A stretch of 64,000 nt of DNA from Mesorhizobium sp. B2-3-4 (GTDB taxonomy: Bacteria > Pseudomonadota > Alphaproteobacteria > Rhizobiales > Rhizobiaceae): positions 248,001 to 312,000 of the forward strand of contig NZ_VFVY01000003.1 in NCBI RefSeq assembly GCF_006442315.1. Reading direction: 5' to 3'. Below the pieces are notes generated by a model that did no database searches, was not told where the DNA came from, and saw nothing but the letters and a program-made list of their open reading frames with translations. How positions within the stretch are numbered: the first letter of the stretch is position 1; each line of letters starts with the position of its first letter. Both the position numbers and the translations under genes were made by a program. Below, piece after piece: positions 10,076 through 20,802 of this stretch.

Positions 10076-11218
10076 ATGCGCCTGTCCATCCCGATTTCAG
10101 CCTTCGTCGCGGCGATCGTCGGCTTCGGCGGCACGCTGGCCATCGTCATCGCCGCCGCGCATGCGGTCGGCGCCACGCAGGTCCAGACAGCGAGCTGGGT
10201 GACGACCATTTGCCTGGCCATGGCGATCGAAAGCCTGTGGCTGTCCTGGCGCACGAAAATGCCCGTCATCACCGCCTGGTCGACTCCGGGCCTGGCGCTG
10301 ATGGCGGCCTCGAGCGGCTTTTCGATCGGCGAGGCGGTCGCCGCCTTCATGGTCACCGCCATCCTGTTGATCGCCACCGGCCTGTTCCGGCCGCTGACGC
10401 AGCTGATTTCCAAAATTCCGCCCTCGGTCGCGTCCGGCATGCTGGCCGGCATTGTCGTCACCTTCGCCCTCAACGCGGTCAAGGCCATTCCCGTCGACCC
10501 CTGGCTGATCCTGCCGTTGATCGCTGCCTTCTTCATCATCCGTCTGTTCAATCCGGCGTTATCGGTCCTGGCGGTGCTGATCGGCGGCGGTCTGGCGGCG
10601 TTTCTCACCGGTCGTGTCGGCGGCTTGCCGACACCCGAACTGTCGACCTTGACCTTGATCGCACCTGTATTCACCGCCAAGGCGATGATCGGTCTGGCGC
10701 TGCCGCTCTACCTCGTCACCATGGCCTCGCAGAACCTCTCCGGTCTCGCCGTGTTGCGCGCCGCCGGCTACCATCCGGAACCCGGCCCGCTGATCGGCGT
10801 CACCGGCTTCTTTTCCCTGCTGTCGGCGCCGTTCGGCGGCTCGACCACCAATCTGGCGGCGATCTCGGCGGCGATCTGCACCGGGCCGGACGTCCATCCC
10901 GATCCGGCCGAGCGCTGGAAGACCGGCCCGTTCTACGCGCTCGCCTATCTCATATTTGCGATCTTCGGCGCCTCGCTGGTGGCGATCTTTGCCGTCCTGC
11001 CGCAGAGCCTGATCGTTCTGGTCGCTGGCCTTGCGCTGATGGCCTCGCTCGCCAATGCGCTGGCGATCGCGCTGAAGGACGAGGGCGACCGCATGGCCGC
11101 CACCGTCACCTTTGTCGTCACCGCCTCCGGGCTGACGCTGTTCGGCGTCGGCGCCGCTTTCTGGGGGTTGGTCGCCGGCCTGGTCGTGCTTTTCCTCGAC
11201 ATGCTCAAAAAGCGATAA
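10076..11218 (+). CDS. benE: BenE-family benzoate/H+ symporter-like transporter
   Basis: This 380-residue protein is almost entirely hydrophobic, with about 11-12 membrane segments, and matches the BenE family: ASWVTTICLAMAIESLWLSW, KMPVITAWSTPGLALM and the conserved APFGGSTTNLAAISAAICTG. BenE imports benzoate in Acinetobacter, but the family is broad and no benzoate catabolic genes lie nearby. The start follows the hydrolase stop by two bases. The symbol denotes family similarity, not a proven substrate. Confidence 0.85.
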   Translation: MRLSIPISAFVAAIVGFGGTLAIVIAAAHAVGATQVQTASWVTTICLAMAIESLWLSWRTKMPVITAWSTPGLALMAASSGFSIGEAVAAFMVTAILLIATGLFRPLTQLISKIPPSVASGMLAGIVVTFALNAVKAIPVDPWLILPLIAAFFIIRLFNPALSVLAVLIGGGLAAFLTGRVGGLPTPELSTLTLIAPVFTAKAMIGLALPLYLVTMASQNLSGLAVLRAAGYHPEPGPLIGVTGFFSLLSAPFGGSTTNLAAISAAICTGPDVHPDPAERWKTGPFYALAYLIFAIFGASLVAIFAVLPQSLIVLVAGLALMASLANALAIALKDEGDRMAATVTFVVTASGLTLFGVGAAFWGLVAGLVVLFLDMLKKR

Positions 11219-11335
11219 TCATTTCAGAACCTTGTCCGGTTTTGCCGGATATTGTCTTGAATCGCCGTTTTCGCCTTCCCATTTCGATTCCACGCAGCCG
11301 GTCCTGGCTGTCTCCAACCGAAGGAATGGGAGAAA

Positions 11336-11806
11336 ATGAACACATCTGCATTGATCCGCCCGGCCTGGACGCCGGCGACCATCGCGTTGATGGTGATCGG
11401 CTTCATGGTGTTCTGGCCGCTCGGCTTCGCCATGCTCGCCTACATCATCTGGGGCGACCGGCTCGACGGTTTCAAGCGTGACGTCAACCGCGCCACCGAC
11501 GGCATCTTCGCCGGCTGCCGCCGTGGTTCCGACAAGGCCGCGCGCTGGGGCAACGGCTCCGCCCGCACCGGCAACGTCGCTTTCGACGACTGGCGCGAAA
11601 AGGAACTCGAGCGCCTCGCCGAGGAACGCCGCAAGCTCGACGACATGCTGACCGAGTTCGACGACTATGCCCGCGAATTGCGCCGTGCCAAGGATCAGGA
11701 CGAATTTGATCGCTTCATGGCCAATCGCAACAAGTCGACCGCGCCGGCCAAGACCGATCCTGCGCCGACCAAGCGCGGCAAAGGCTCGAACCTGCTCGAC
11801 GACTAA
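11336..11806 (+). CDS. DUF2852 family membrane protein
   Basis: The 156-residue product has one strong membrane hairpin near the N-terminus (TIALMVIGFMVFWPLGFAML, AYIIWGDR). A long charged helical tail follows (DDWREKELERLAEERRKLDD, EFDDYARELRRAKDQDEFDR) that fits a coiled coil. This matches DUF2852, common in Rhizobiales and of unknown role. A well-placed AATGGGAGAAA lies just before the ATG. A strong terminator follows, so the gene appears to be a single transcription unit. Confidence 0.85.
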   Translation: MNTSALIRPAWTPATIALMVIGFMVFWPLGFAMLAYIIWGDRLDGFKRDVNRATDGIFAGCRRGSDKAARWGNGSARTGNVAFDDWREKELERLAEERRKLDDMLTEFDDYARELRRAKDQDEFDRFMANRNKSTAPAKTDPAPTKRGKGSNLLDD

Positions 11807-11833
11807 GGTCCCGCGACAGACCGAGGTATGATG

Positions 11834-11866
11834 ACGGCGTCGCGCGAGCGGCGCCGTTTCTTTTTT
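11834..11866 (+). terminator. Rho-independent terminator after DUF2852 gene
   Basis: ACGGCGTCGC pairs with GCGGCGCCGT (one G-U pair) across the tetraloop GCGA, and TTCTTTTTTG follows. The stem is 10 bp with a GNRA loop and lies 27 bases after the stop codon. Confidence 0.88.
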
Positions 11867-11904
11867 GTTCTATTCGTTTTCCTCGAATCGCGTATCGTCC
11901 CGCC

Positions 11905-12663
11905 ATGACCATCGGATTCTTCCGCAATCTGACGAAGCCCAGGCCCACGCCCGTCGTGGAGCGGGAATATTGTGTCGCCGGCCGCACACTGCCGCTCAAG
12001 ATCGTCGAGAGCGCCAGGGCAAAACGTCTGACGCTGCGCATCGATTCCGGCGGTCAGGGCTTGCGTATCACCGTGCCGCCGGGCCTGCGCCGCGGTGAGG
12101 TGGACAGGTTCCTCGACCGCCACCAGGACTGGCTGGAGCAGCGGCTGGCCAAGGTGCCGACGCGCCCGCAGGTGCGGCCCGGCATCAAGATCCCTGTGCG
12201 CGGCGTGCCGCATCGCATCGTGCATGAGCCGTCGAAGCGCGGCACGGTGACCGTGTCGCGCGACGAGCGCGGCCCGCTGCTGATCGTGCATGGCGACCGC
12301 GTGCACCTGCCGCGCCGCATCGCCGACTACCTCAAGCGCGAGGCCAAGAAGGAGATCGAGAAGCTGGTGATCAGGCACACTGAGGCGCTCGGCAAGCGCG
12401 CCAAGGCGATCCGCTACAAGGACACGTCCAGCCGCTGGGGCTCCTGCACCTCGGAAGGCAACCTCTCCTTCTCCTGGCGCATCATGATGGCGCCGGCGCC
12501 TGTCATCAATTACCTCGTCGCGCATGAAGTGGCCCATCTCAAGGAGATGAACCACGGCCCGAAATTCTGGAAATTGTGCGAGAAGCTCTGCCCGGACACC
12601 GACCGTTGCAAGGACTGGCTGAAGCGCAATGGCGGCGCGCTGCAGGCGATTGTGTTCGAGTAG
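11905..12663 (+). CDS. YgjP-like M48-type metallopeptidase (WLM/DUF45 domain)
   Basis: This 252-residue protein belongs to the DUF45/YgjP family of zinc metallopeptidase-like proteins. The zinc site HEVAHLKEMNHGPKFW (about residues 208-223) provides the HExxH pair and a third His. SSRWGSCTSEGNLSFSWRI upstream is the other family signature. The N-terminal half is a basic beta-rich domain (VESARAKRLTLRIDSGGQGL). No signal peptide is visible, so it is probably cytoplasmic. The biological substrate is unknown. Confidence 0.9.
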   Translation: MTIGFFRNLTKPRPTPVVEREYCVAGRTLPLKIVESARAKRLTLRIDSGGQGLRITVPPGLRRGEVDRFLDRHQDWLEQRLAKVPTRPQVRPGIKIPVRGVPHRIVHEPSKRGTVTVSRDERGPLLIVHGDRVHLPRRIADYLKREAKKEIEKLVIRHTEALGKRAKAIRYKDTSSRWGSCTSEGNLSFSWRIMMAPAPVINYLVAHEVAHLKEMNHGPKFWKLCEKLCPDTDRCKDWLKRNGGALQAIVFE

Positions 12664-12698
12664 GGATGGGCGCGCCGAGCGCCGCCCCTGCCTAGGTT

Positions 12699-12742
12699 TC
12701 GTCATCCTACGGTCTGCGTTTCGCTCCGCCCTGGGATCACGA
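12699..12742. repeat. Short imperfect palindromic intergenic repeat
   Basis: TCGTCATCCTACGG (12699-12712) and the complement of CCCTGGGATCACGA (12729-12742) match at 11 of 14 positions, around GCGTTTCGCTCCG. The pattern of CATCC...GGTCTGCG...GGGATGACGA is one I associate with dispersed Mesorhizobium intergenic repeats; that is memory, not a search. Confidence 0.5.
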
Positions 12743-12772
12743 AGGCGCGGTTGGCCCGCCCTACGCAACCGC

Positions 12773-12991
12773 TCAATCGTCATTCGCCGCGTTCAACTCC
12801 TCCGGCCGCAACCCTTCGTCGCCATGGTGCGGCCAGGGCAGGAAATCCCGGTCGAAGGCGTCGCCGCCGAAATAATCCAGCGCGCGGTGCGCTTCGGCGC
12901 CGTTGAAGGCGGCCTTGTCCATGAGATGCGCGATGACTTCGCGGGCCTGTGTGATCTTCTGCCTGAGTTCGGCAACGGTCTGGTCGGCCAT
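12773..12991 (-). CDS. Small hypothetical protein, 72 residues
   Basis: The product begins MADQTVAELRQKITQAREVI and ends PHHGDEGLRPEELNAANDD. The N-terminal half is a predicted amphipathic helix; the C-terminus is acidic. GGGAG eight bases before the ATG supports the start; a frame extending upstream to 13024 has no such site. The codon pattern fits the neighbouring genes, and it is transcribed divergently from trpF with 111 bases between. I do not recognise a characterised family. Confidence 0.7.
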   Translation of the reverse strand: MADQTVAELRQKITQAREVIAHLMDKAAFNGAEAHRALDYFGGDAFDRDFLPWPHHGDEGLRPEELNAANDD

Positions 12992-13102
12992 GGTTCTGCT
13001 CCCGCCTGTGTCCTGTCCATCCATAGGTAGCGTCTTTGGCCTTGCCGGCAAACAGTATGCTTTTTCTCGACTCGGTCTCGATTTCATGCCAATGCCCGCG
13101 GC

Positions 13103-13762
13103 ATGGCGCTCGACATCAAGATCTGCGGCTTGAAGACCGATCAGGCAATGGCCGCCGCCCTGGCTGGCGGCGCCAGCCATGTCGGCTTCATCTTCTTCGC
13201 CAGGAGCCCGCGCTATGTCGAACCGGCCGAAGCCGGACGTCTGCGCGAGGCGGCGCGCGGCAAAGCCCTGGCGGTTGCCGTCACGGTCGACGCCAGCGAC
13301 GCCTTCCTCGATGAAATCGTAAAAGAGATGCGACCCGACATGCTGCAACTGCACGGGTCGGAAACAGCCGAGCGCGTGGCCGAGTTGAAGGCCCGCTACG
13401 GGCTGCCGGTGATCAAGGCGCTTTCGGTCAGTGAGGCCGCCGATCTCGAGCGGACAAAGCCGTTCATCGGCATCGCGGACCGGTTCCTGTTCGACGCCAA
13501 GCCGCCAAAGGGCTCGCAACTGCCGGGGGGCAATGGTGTCGCCTTCGACTGGCGCATCCTTGCCGGTCTTGACGCCGGGCTCGATTACATGCTTTCCGGT
13601 GGGCTCAACGCCGCCAATATCGGCGATGCCCTTCGGCTTGCCAATCCGCCCGGAATAGACATTTCCTCGGGTGTGGAAAGCGCGCCGGGCGTCAAGGATC
13701 CGGCGCTGATCGAACAGTTTTTCCGGGCCGTCAGGGCCGCGCGCGACGACCGCGCTGCCTGA
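13103..13762 (+). CDS. trpF: Phosphoribosylanthranilate isomerase
   Basis: This 219-residue TIM barrel converts N-(5-phosphoribosyl)anthranilate to CdRP in tryptophan synthesis. The catalytic Cys in DIKICGLKT at the N-terminus, GASHVGFIFFARSPRYV, the catalytic Asp in VAVTVDASD, LQLHGSET and the C-terminal phosphate-binding GLNAANI and ISSGVESAPGVKD are all present. trpB follows after 83 bases that hold a palindromic repeat, then trpA, the usual rhizobial trpFBA arrangement. Confidence 0.97.
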   Translation: MALDIKICGLKTDQAMAAALAGGASHVGFIFFARSPRYVEPAEAGRLREAARGKALAVAVTVDASDAFLDEIVKEMRPDMLQLHGSETAERVAELKARYGLPVIKALSVSEAADLERTKPFIGIADRFLFDAKPPKGSQLPGGNGVAFDWRILAGLDAGLDYMLSGGLNAANIGDALRLANPPGIDISSGVESAPGVKDPALIEQFFRAVRAARDDRAA

Positions 13763-13775
13763 CAGGCTCAAACCA

Positions 13776-13822
13776 GAGCATGTCGGGAAAAGGGGAATCC
13801 GGTTTCCGACAAGGACATGCTC
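13776..13822. repeat. GAGCATGTC...GACATGCTC palindromic intergenic element
   Basis: GAGCATGTC at 13776-13784 is the exact inverse complement of GACATGCTC at 13814-13822. Between them GGGAAAAGGGGAATCCGG and GGTTTCCGAC also partly pair. It lies between trpF and trpB. Elements of this form are common in rhizobial intergenic DNA; transcribed, it would make a hairpin inside the trp message. Confidence 0.75.
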
Positions 13823-13845
13823 GCTAAATTAAGGAGCGATCGGCG

Positions 13846-15066
<1,221 letters not shown>

Positions 15067-15127
15067 CCCCTTCGGACGGTTGGACTTGGGAGTTGATAAT
15101 GAGCAAGATTTGTCCAAAGGGCCAGAA

Positions 15128-15967
15128 ATGACCACCCGCATCGACCGCCGCATGGCGAAGCTGAAATCCGAAGGCCGCCCTGCGCTCGTCACCTATTTCA
15201 TGGGCGGCGACCCCGACTATGAAACCTCGCTGTCGATCATGAAGGCGCTGCCCAAGGCGGGCGCCGACGTGATCGAGATGGGGATGCCGTTCTCCGACCC
15301 GATGGCCGACGGTCCTGCGATCCAGGCTGCCGGCCTGCGCGCGCTGAGAGGGGGCCAGACGCTGGTGAAGACGCTGAAACTGGCGTCCGACTTCCGCGCC
15401 GGCGATGACGAAACGCCGATCGTGCTGATGGGCTACTACAACCCGATCTACATCTATGGCGTCGACCGCTTTCTCGTCGACGCCAAGGCGAGCGGCATCG
15501 ACGGGCTGATCGTCGTCGACCTGCCGCCGGAGATGGATGAGGAACTGTGCATTCCGGCGCTGAAGGCCGGCATCAACTTCATTCGGCTGGCGACGCCGAC
15601 CACCGACGACAAGCGCCTGCCCAAGGTGCTGCAGAACACGTCTGGCTTCGTCTACTACGTCTCGATGACGGGCATCACCGGGGCGGCGCTCGCCGACACC
15701 GGCAAGGTGGCGTCCGCGGTCAAGCGCATCAAGGGCCATACCGACCTGCCGGTCTGCGTCGGCTTCGGCGTCAAGACCGCCGAACAGGCGCGTGTCATCG
15801 GCGCCAATGCCGATGGTGTCGTCGTCGGCACGGCAATCGTCAATGCGGTCGCCAATGTGCTGGGGCCGAAGGGCGAGAAGACCGCCGATCCGGCCGAAGC
15901 CGTCGCCACGCTGGTCAGCGGCCTCGCGCAAGGTGTGCGCTCGGCCCGCCTTGCTGCTGCCGAATAG
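15128..15967 (+). CDS. trpA: Tryptophan synthase alpha chain
   Basis: This 279-residue TIM barrel cleaves indole-3-glycerol phosphate and passes indole to TrpB. The catalytic Glu is in [19 protein letters not shown] (about residue 50) and the catalytic Asp in [28 protein letters not shown] and [12 protein letters not shown] are family motifs. An upstream in-frame extension overlaps the end of trpB and was rejected because [12 protein letters not shown] is the normal N-terminus. accD follows 45 bases later. Confidence 0.98.
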   Translation: MTTRIDRRMAKLKSEGRPALVTYFMGGDPDYETSLSIMKALPKAGADVIEMGMPFSDPMADGPAIQAAGLRALRGGQTLVKTLKLASDFRAGDDETPIVLMGYYNPIYIYGVDRFLVDAKASGIDGLIVVDLPPEMDEELCIPALKAGINFIRLATPTTDDKRLPKVLQNTSGFVYYVSMTGITGAALADTGKVASAVKRIKGHTDLPVCVGFGVKTAEQARVIGANADGVVVGTAIVNAVANVLGPKGEKTADPAEAVATLVSGLAQGVRSARLAAAE

Positions 15968-16012
15968 TTTTCCTATCTCTCCCCACTCTTCGTCAGGACA
16001 GGAGCCGAAGCG

Positions 16013-16939
16013 ATGAACTGGATCACCAATTACGTTCGCCCGAAGATCAATTCGATGCTCGGCCGACGGACCGACATGCCCGAGAATCTCTGGATCAAGG
16101 ATCCCGAGACCGGCGAAATGGTGTTCCACAAGGACCTGGAATCCAACCAGTTCGTCATCCCGTCATCCGGCCACCACATGAAGATTTCGGCCAAGGAGCG
16201 GCTGAAATACTTCCTCGACGACGGCAAATATGAGCAGCTCGACAACCCCAAGGTCGTGCAGGACCCGCTGAAGTTCCGCGACGAGAAACGCTACACCGAC
16301 CGCCTGAAGGACGCCAAGGCCAAGACCGGCCTGGAAGACGCCATCGTCAACGCTCTCGGCACGATCGAGGGCCTGCCGGTGGTGGTGACGGTGCAGGATT
16401 TCGCCTTCATGGGCGGCTCGCTCGGCATGGCGGCTGGCGATGCCATCGTGCATGCTTTCGAGGTTGCCCTGCAGCGCAAGCGGCCGCTGATCCTGTTCGC
16501 CGCTTCCGGCGGCGCGCGCATGCAGGAAGGCATTTTGTCGCTGATGCAATTGCCGCGCACCACGGTCGGCGTCGACCGGCTGAAGGAAGCCGGCCTGCCC
16601 TATATCGTCGTGCTGACCAATCCGACCACTGGCGGCGTCACCGCCTCCTACGCCATGCTGGGCGACGTGCACATCGCCGAGCCGGGTGCGCTGATTGGGT
16701 TTGCCGGCCCGCGCGTCATCGAACAGACCATCCGCGAGAAATTGCCGGACGGCTTCCAGCGCTCCGAATATCTGATGGAGCACGGCATGGTCGACATGGT
16801 GGTGTCCAGGCTGGAAATGCGCCAGACGATCGCGCGCCTCTTGAAGATGCTGCTCAAGGTGCCGGAAGAGCAAAAGCCGCTTGAGCCGGAAATCCTGCCG
16901 CCCGCCGTGGTTACGGCCGAGGCCCGGCCCCAAGCTTGA
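16013..16939 (+). CDS. accD: Acetyl-CoA carboxylase carboxyltransferase beta subunit
   Basis: This 308-residue protein is the AccD half of the carboxyltransferase that makes malonyl-CoA for fatty-acid synthesis. The crotonase-like core is clear: [59 protein letters not shown] and [12 protein letters not shown]. The E. coli-type N-terminal CxxC zinc ribbon is absent: residues 20-40 read [18 protein letters not shown] with no cysteines. I believe this is seen in other alphaproteobacterial AccD but did not compare. It sits between trpA and folC, the common order in this class. Confidence 0.95.
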   Translation: MNWITNYVRPKINSMLGRRTDMPENLWIKDPETGEMVFHKDLESNQFVIPSSGHHMKISAKERLKYFLDDGKYEQLDNPKVVQDPLKFRDEKRYTDRLKDAKAKTGLEDAIVNALGTIEGLPVVVTVQDFAFMGGSLGMAAGDAIVHAFEVALQRKRPLILFAASGGARMQEGILSLMQLPRTTVGVDRLKEAGLPYIVVLTNPTTGGVTASYAMLGDVHIAEPGALIGFAGPRVIEQTIREKLPDGFQRSEYLMEHGMVDMVVSRLEMRQTIARLLKMLLKVPEEQKPLEPEILPPAVVTAEARPQA

Positions 16940-16988
16940 TGCAACACGAGGCCTGAAGACGCGACACCCGAGGGCGCGAACAGCGATT

Positions 16989-17008
16989 GCGCGCCATCCG
17001 TGGCGCGC
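16989..17008 (+). terminator. Perfect 8-bp hairpin between accD and folC
   Basis: GCGCGCCA pairs exactly with TGGCGCGC around TCCG. The following TGTAGCCTTTTG is only partly T-rich, so this is a weak terminator or an mRNA-stabilising structure. Confidence 0.4.
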
Positions 17009-17079
17009 TGTAGCCTTTTGATAGCCGTGGTCATTGCGGGAGCGATTCTGGCTCTCGGGCCATGCGCCGGGATTGTGCC

Positions 17080-18405
17080 ATGACGACGCTTGCCGCCGAC
17101 CGCGAAATCGAAGCCCTGATGGCGCTTCACCCGAAAGGTTTCGACCTTTCGCTCGACCGTGTCACACGGCTACTGGAGCGGCTGGGCAATCCGCAAGACC
17201 TGCTGCCGCCGGTCATCCACATCGCCGGCACCAACGGCAAGGGGTCCTGCGCGGCCTTCTCGCGGGCGCTGCTGGAAGCCTCCGGCCGGCTCGTCCATGT
17301 CCACACCTCGCCGCATCTGGTCAGCTGGCACGAGCGCTACAGGCTGGCTGCCGAGGGCGGTGGCAGGCTGGTCGACGACGATGTCTTCGCGGAGGCCATT
17401 GCCCGCGTCGCCACGGCCAATGCGGGCCAGAAGATCACCGTCTTCGAAATTCTCACCGCCGTCACTTTCATCCTCTTTTCCGAACACCCGGCCGATGCCG
17501 CCATCATCGAGGTCGGGCTTGGCGGCCGCTTCGACGCCACCAATGTCATCGCCCGGCCGGCCGTGTCGGTGATCATGCCGGTGTCGATGGACCACGAGGC
17601 CTATCTCGGCGACCGTGTCGAACTGATTGCCGCCGAGAAGGCCGGCATCATGAAGCGCGGCTGCCCCGTGGTCATCGGCGCGCAGGAGAGCGAGACAGCG
17701 CTGCAGGTGCTGATCGACACGGCCGAGCGGCTGGACTGCCCGACCCTCGTCTATGGCCAGGATTTTCTCGCCTTCGAGGAAAACGGCCGCATGGTCTACC
17801 AGGACGATGACGGGTTGATGGACTTGCCGCCGCCGCGCCTGCCCGGTCGCCACCAGTTCGCCAATGCGGCGGCCGCGATCGCCGCCGTCAAGGCGGCCGG
17901 CTTCGAGATCAGCCACCGCGCCGCCGAGAAGGCGATGGCCAATGTCGCCTGGCCCGGCCGCATGCAGAAGCTGGTGCAGGGCAGGCTGGCGGAACTGGCG
18001 CCGAAGGGCGCCGACATCTGGCTCGACGGCGGCCACAATCCGGGTGCCGGCGTGGTCGTCGCCGAAGCGCTGGCCGAGCAGGAGGAAAAGAACCCGCGTC
18101 CGCTCTTCCTCATCTCGGGCATGATCAACACCAAGGATCAGAGCGGCTATTTCCGCGCCTTCAAGGGCCTGGCCCGCCATGTCTATACCGTGCCGGTCAG
18201 CATGAGCGACGCCGGCGTGCCCAACGATGAACTGGCGATTCGGGCCACGGAGGCCGGACTGACGGCCGAGCCCGTCAGCTCCGTCGCCAGCGCGCTGATG
18301 CTGCTGCGCGACACCTGGGACGGCCCGGCGCCCCGCATCCTGATCGGGGGCTCGCTCTATCTTGCCGGCGCGGTCCTGGCTGAAAACGGCACGCCGCCGA
18401 CTTGA
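17080..18405 (+). CDS. folC: Folylpolyglutamate synthase / dihydrofolate synthase
   Basis: This 441-residue Mur-ligase-type enzyme adds glutamate to dihydropteroate and folates. The P-loop IHIAGTNGKGSCAAF (about residues 47-61), SPHLVSWHERYR, EVGLGGRFDATN and VSMDHEAYLGD are diagnostic; WLDGGHNPGAG lies in the C-terminal domain. ATG at 17080 was preferred to ATG 17062 because GGGA sits upstream at better spacing. The frame is last in the trpFBA-accD-folC row and is convergent with the GntR gene. Confidence 0.95.
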   Translation: MTTLAADREIEALMALHPKGFDLSLDRVTRLLERLGNPQDLLPPVIHIAGTNGKGSCAAFSRALLEASGRLVHVHTSPHLVSWHERYRLAAEGGGRLVDDDVFAEAIARVATANAGQKITVFEILTAVTFILFSEHPADAAIIEVGLGGRFDATNVIARPAVSVIMPVSMDHEAYLGDRVELIAAEKAGIMKRGCPVVIGAQESETALQVLIDTAERLDCPTLVYGQDFLAFEENGRMVYQDDDGLMDLPPPRLPGRHQFANAAAAIAAVKAAGFEISHRAAEKAMANVAWPGRMQKLVQGRLAELAPKGADIWLDGGHNPGAGVVVAEALAEQEEKNPRPLFLISGMINTKDQSGYFRAFKGLARHVYTVPVSMSDAGVPNDELAIRATEAGLTAEPVSSVASALMLLRDTWDGPAPRILIGGSLYLAGAVLAENGTPPT

Positions 18406-18439
18406 GGTCCGGACTCCCGCGAAGGCGGGCCGGCCGGCG

Positions 18440-19129
18440 CTATGCGTTTGTCGCGAGCATGCTCGACACGAGTTCCTCGGCATCGGCATCCGCGTGCCGG
18501 ATCGCAAGTTGAAACGCCGTCTCGGCATCGCCGTTGACGATCGCCGCGACCAGCGGTTCATGCAGGTTGGGTATGTCTTGCAGGTTCTCGTAGAAGCGGT
18601 CCGTAAGGCGCAGGAACATGCGGGTCTGTCCCTCGAGCCTTTCATAGATTTCCATCAACCGTCGATGGCCTGAAATGCCGATGACCGTGCGGTGGAACTC
18701 GAAGTCCAGTTCCATCAGCTTCTTGCGGTTGCCACTCTCGGCCGCTGTCCGCATGGCTTTCAGTATGTCGTTCAATATCTTGCGGCCGCTATCGTCCATC
18801 CGCTTCGCCGCCAGTCGGGCGCCGAGTGCTTCAAGAGAATCGCGCAGCATCGAGATTTCATAGACGTCGGTCTTCTCGACAGTGATGACGAAATTCCCTC
18901 GCCGTGGCTTGTAGACAATCAGGCCCTGAGCCTGGAGCTCCTTGAGCGCGGCGCGTATCGTCCCCTGGCTGACATTGAAGCGTGCTGCGAGATCGAGCTC
19001 GATCAAGCGCGTGCCCGGCTCGATCTCACCGTCGACGATGGCGGCCCGAAGCGCCATGCTGATCTCGTTCTCCAGCGAGGAAAACGTGTCGCCCGACACG
19101 TCCTTGGTCTTGCGTCTCGCCATCTGCAT
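18440..19129 (-). CDS. GntR-family regulator, FadR/FCD subfamily
   Basis: The 229-residue product has an N-terminal winged helix (ALRAAIVDGEIEPGTRLIE, then AARFNVSQGTIRAALKELQA) and an all-helical FCD ligand domain (MLRDSLEALGARLAA ... LMELDFEFHRTVIGISGHRR ... HEPLVAAIVNGDAETA). ATG at 19129 was chosen with GGGGAG 12 bases upstream; two GTG codons right after that site are too close. It is divergent from an aminotransferase-TRAP cluster and presumably represses it until the substrate or an intermediate binds. Confidence 0.9.
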   Translation of the reverse strand: MQMARRKTKDVSGDTFSSLENEISMALRAAIVDGEIEPGTRLIELDLAARFNVSQGTIRAALKELQAQGLIVYKPRRGNFVITVEKTDVYEISMLRDSLEALGARLAAKRMDDSGRKILNDILKAMRTAAESGNRKKLMELDFEFHRTVIGISGHRRLMEIYERLEGQTRMFLRLTDRFYENLQDIPNLHEPLVAAIVNGDAETAFQLAIRHADADAEELVSSMLATNA

Positions 19130-19365
19130 GCAGCCCACCACTCCCCAGGTCGATCAGTCCCGCGACGCAGCACACGGCTGGGGCGCAGGGGCGACACATG
19201 GCTTCGCGGTCCAGGCGGCGGTCCGCTCGCGTGGTCGCCCGGCAACTCCTCTAGCAGATCGCATCGGAGAAATCATGTTTGTTATCGTTTATCGATAATT
19301 GATATTGACAGCGTGTGACAGTTTCGCGATGGTCTGCGCCCAGCAAAGGGGCTTGGGGCTGGGTG
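19130..19365. promoter_or_regulatory. Divergent promoter region of GntR and aminotransferase genes with TTATCGATAA palindrome
   Basis: The 236 bases between the divergent genes are GC-rich except for about 19275-19312. There TTATCGATAA (19289-19298) is a perfect palindrome flanked by GTTATCGT and ATTGATATTGAC. FadR-type GntR proteins bind short AT-rich palindromes, so this is the best operator candidate; no binding data support it. No gene was found in the interval. Confidence 0.5.
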
Positions 19366-20685
19366 ATGTCCTCCATCTTTTCGAGAGACTACGCAGCCGA
19401 GCTTCCAAAGCTCGCTCACGGGAGCGGCGTCTACGTCTACGACACGGAAGGCAAGGCGTATCTGGACGGCATGGGCAGCGCCGGCGTGGTCGGCATTGGC
19501 CATGGCCGTACCGAGATCTATCGCGCGTTGGCGGATGCCGGAAACACGGTGACATTCGCCTATACCGCGACCTTCACCCATCCTTGGCAGGAGCAACTGG
19601 CTGAATCGATCCTGTCGGTCGCTCCCAAAGGCATGGAATCGGTATACTTCGTGTCCGGCGGCTCGGAGGCGAACGAGACGGCTCTCAAGCTCGCGCGGCA
19701 ATATCATCTGGAGCGTGGCGATACGCAGCGGCACAAGATCATCGCGCGCTGGCAGAGCTATCACGGCGTCACGATCGCGACCCTGTCGCTGTCGGGGCGC
19801 ACGAGTTGGCGCACGCCCTACGCGCCCTATCTCCTGCCTGTCGTCCATATCGCGCCGCCTTACGAGTACAGATGTGCCTATTGCCGGGAAAAGGGCGGCT
19901 GTACGCTCGACTGCGCCGATGAACTGGAGCGTGCAATCAATCTCGAGGGACCCGAGACGGTCTCCTGCTTCTTTGCCGAGACGATCGTCGGCACCACGGC
20001 TTCCGGCCTTGTTCCGCACAAGGACTATTACAAGCGCGTTCGCGAGATTTGCGATCGCTACGGTATCCTTTTCGTGGCCGACGAAGTGCTGGCCGGCTAT
20101 GGCCGCACCGGCGTTCCCTTCGCCATCGACGATTGGGGCGTCACACCCGACATGATCACCTGCGGAAAGGCGATCGGCAGCGGCTACGCGCCGCTTGGCG
20201 CCGTGCTGGTCAACGATCGGGTCACCGACTTTTTCCGCACGAACCGCAAGCGTTTCGTGCACGGCTTCACCTACAGCGGCCACCCGGCTTCCTGCTTCAT
20301 CGGCCAGCAGGTTTTCGACATCATGTCGAAGGAGGGCCTGTTCAAGCGCCCCGGCCAGATCGGCGACTATCTGGCGACGCGGCTGCGGCAGCTGCAGCAG
20401 CGCCATGCCTGCATCGGCGACGTCAGGGGCAAAGGTCTCTATGCCGGCGTCGAATTCGTCGAGGACCGGGCGACCCGCAAGCCGTTCCCGACGGAGAAGG
20501 CATTTACCTCCCGGCTCGTTTCGCAGATGCGCGAGCGCGGAGTGATCGTGGGCGGCGGCGTGCCGGGCGCCAATTTCGGCCAGGGCGGCGACCACATCCA
20601 GATCACGCCGCCTTACATCGTCACCGAGGAGGAAATCGACATCATCGTCGACACGCTCGACGAGGTCATAACGACACTGGTTTGA
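19366..20685 (+). CDS. Class III (PLP) aminotransferase
   Basis: This 439-residue enzyme belongs to the omega-amino-acid aminotransferase family. Present are YFVSGGSEANETALKLARQY, the PLP-binding Asp in FVADEVLAGYGRTG, the Schiff-base Lys in ITCGKAIGSGYAPLGAV and FTYSGHPASC. An insert carries four cysteines, CAYC plus CTLDC, near residues 170-185. It heads a cluster with a TRAP transporter and a divergent GntR regulator, so it probably opens breakdown of an imported amine or amino acid. The start at MSSIFSRDYAAELPKL was preferred over an upstream ATG that adds 17 unconserved residues. Confidence 0.9.
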   Translation: MSSIFSRDYAAELPKLAHGSGVYVYDTEGKAYLDGMGSAGVVGIGHGRTEIYRALADAGNTVTFAYTATFTHPWQEQLAESILSVAPKGMESVYFVSGGSEANETALKLARQYHLERGDTQRHKIIARWQSYHGVTIATLSLSGRTSWRTPYAPYLLPVVHIAPPYEYRCAYCREKGGCTLDCADELERAINLEGPETVSCFFAETIVGTTASGLVPHKDYYKRVREICDRYGILFVADEVLAGYGRTGVPFAIDDWGVTPDMITCGKAIGSGYAPLGAVLVNDRVTDFFRTNRKRFVHGFTYSGHPASCFIGQQVFDIMSKEGLFKRPGQIGDYLATRLRQLQQRHACIGDVRGKGLYAGVEFVEDRATRKPFPTEKAFTSRLVSQMRERGVIVGGGVPGANFGQGGDHIQITPPYIVTEEEIDIIVDTLDEVITTLV

Positions 20686-20802
20686 AGGAACCATCAGGCC
20701 TGCCAATGGCTGGCACGCCCATTTTCGAAGCCGGGCACAAGACAAGCCGGCGCAAAAGAAGCCAAGACAAAACAAGCCAAGCTAACCAGAAGGGGAACTG
20801 TA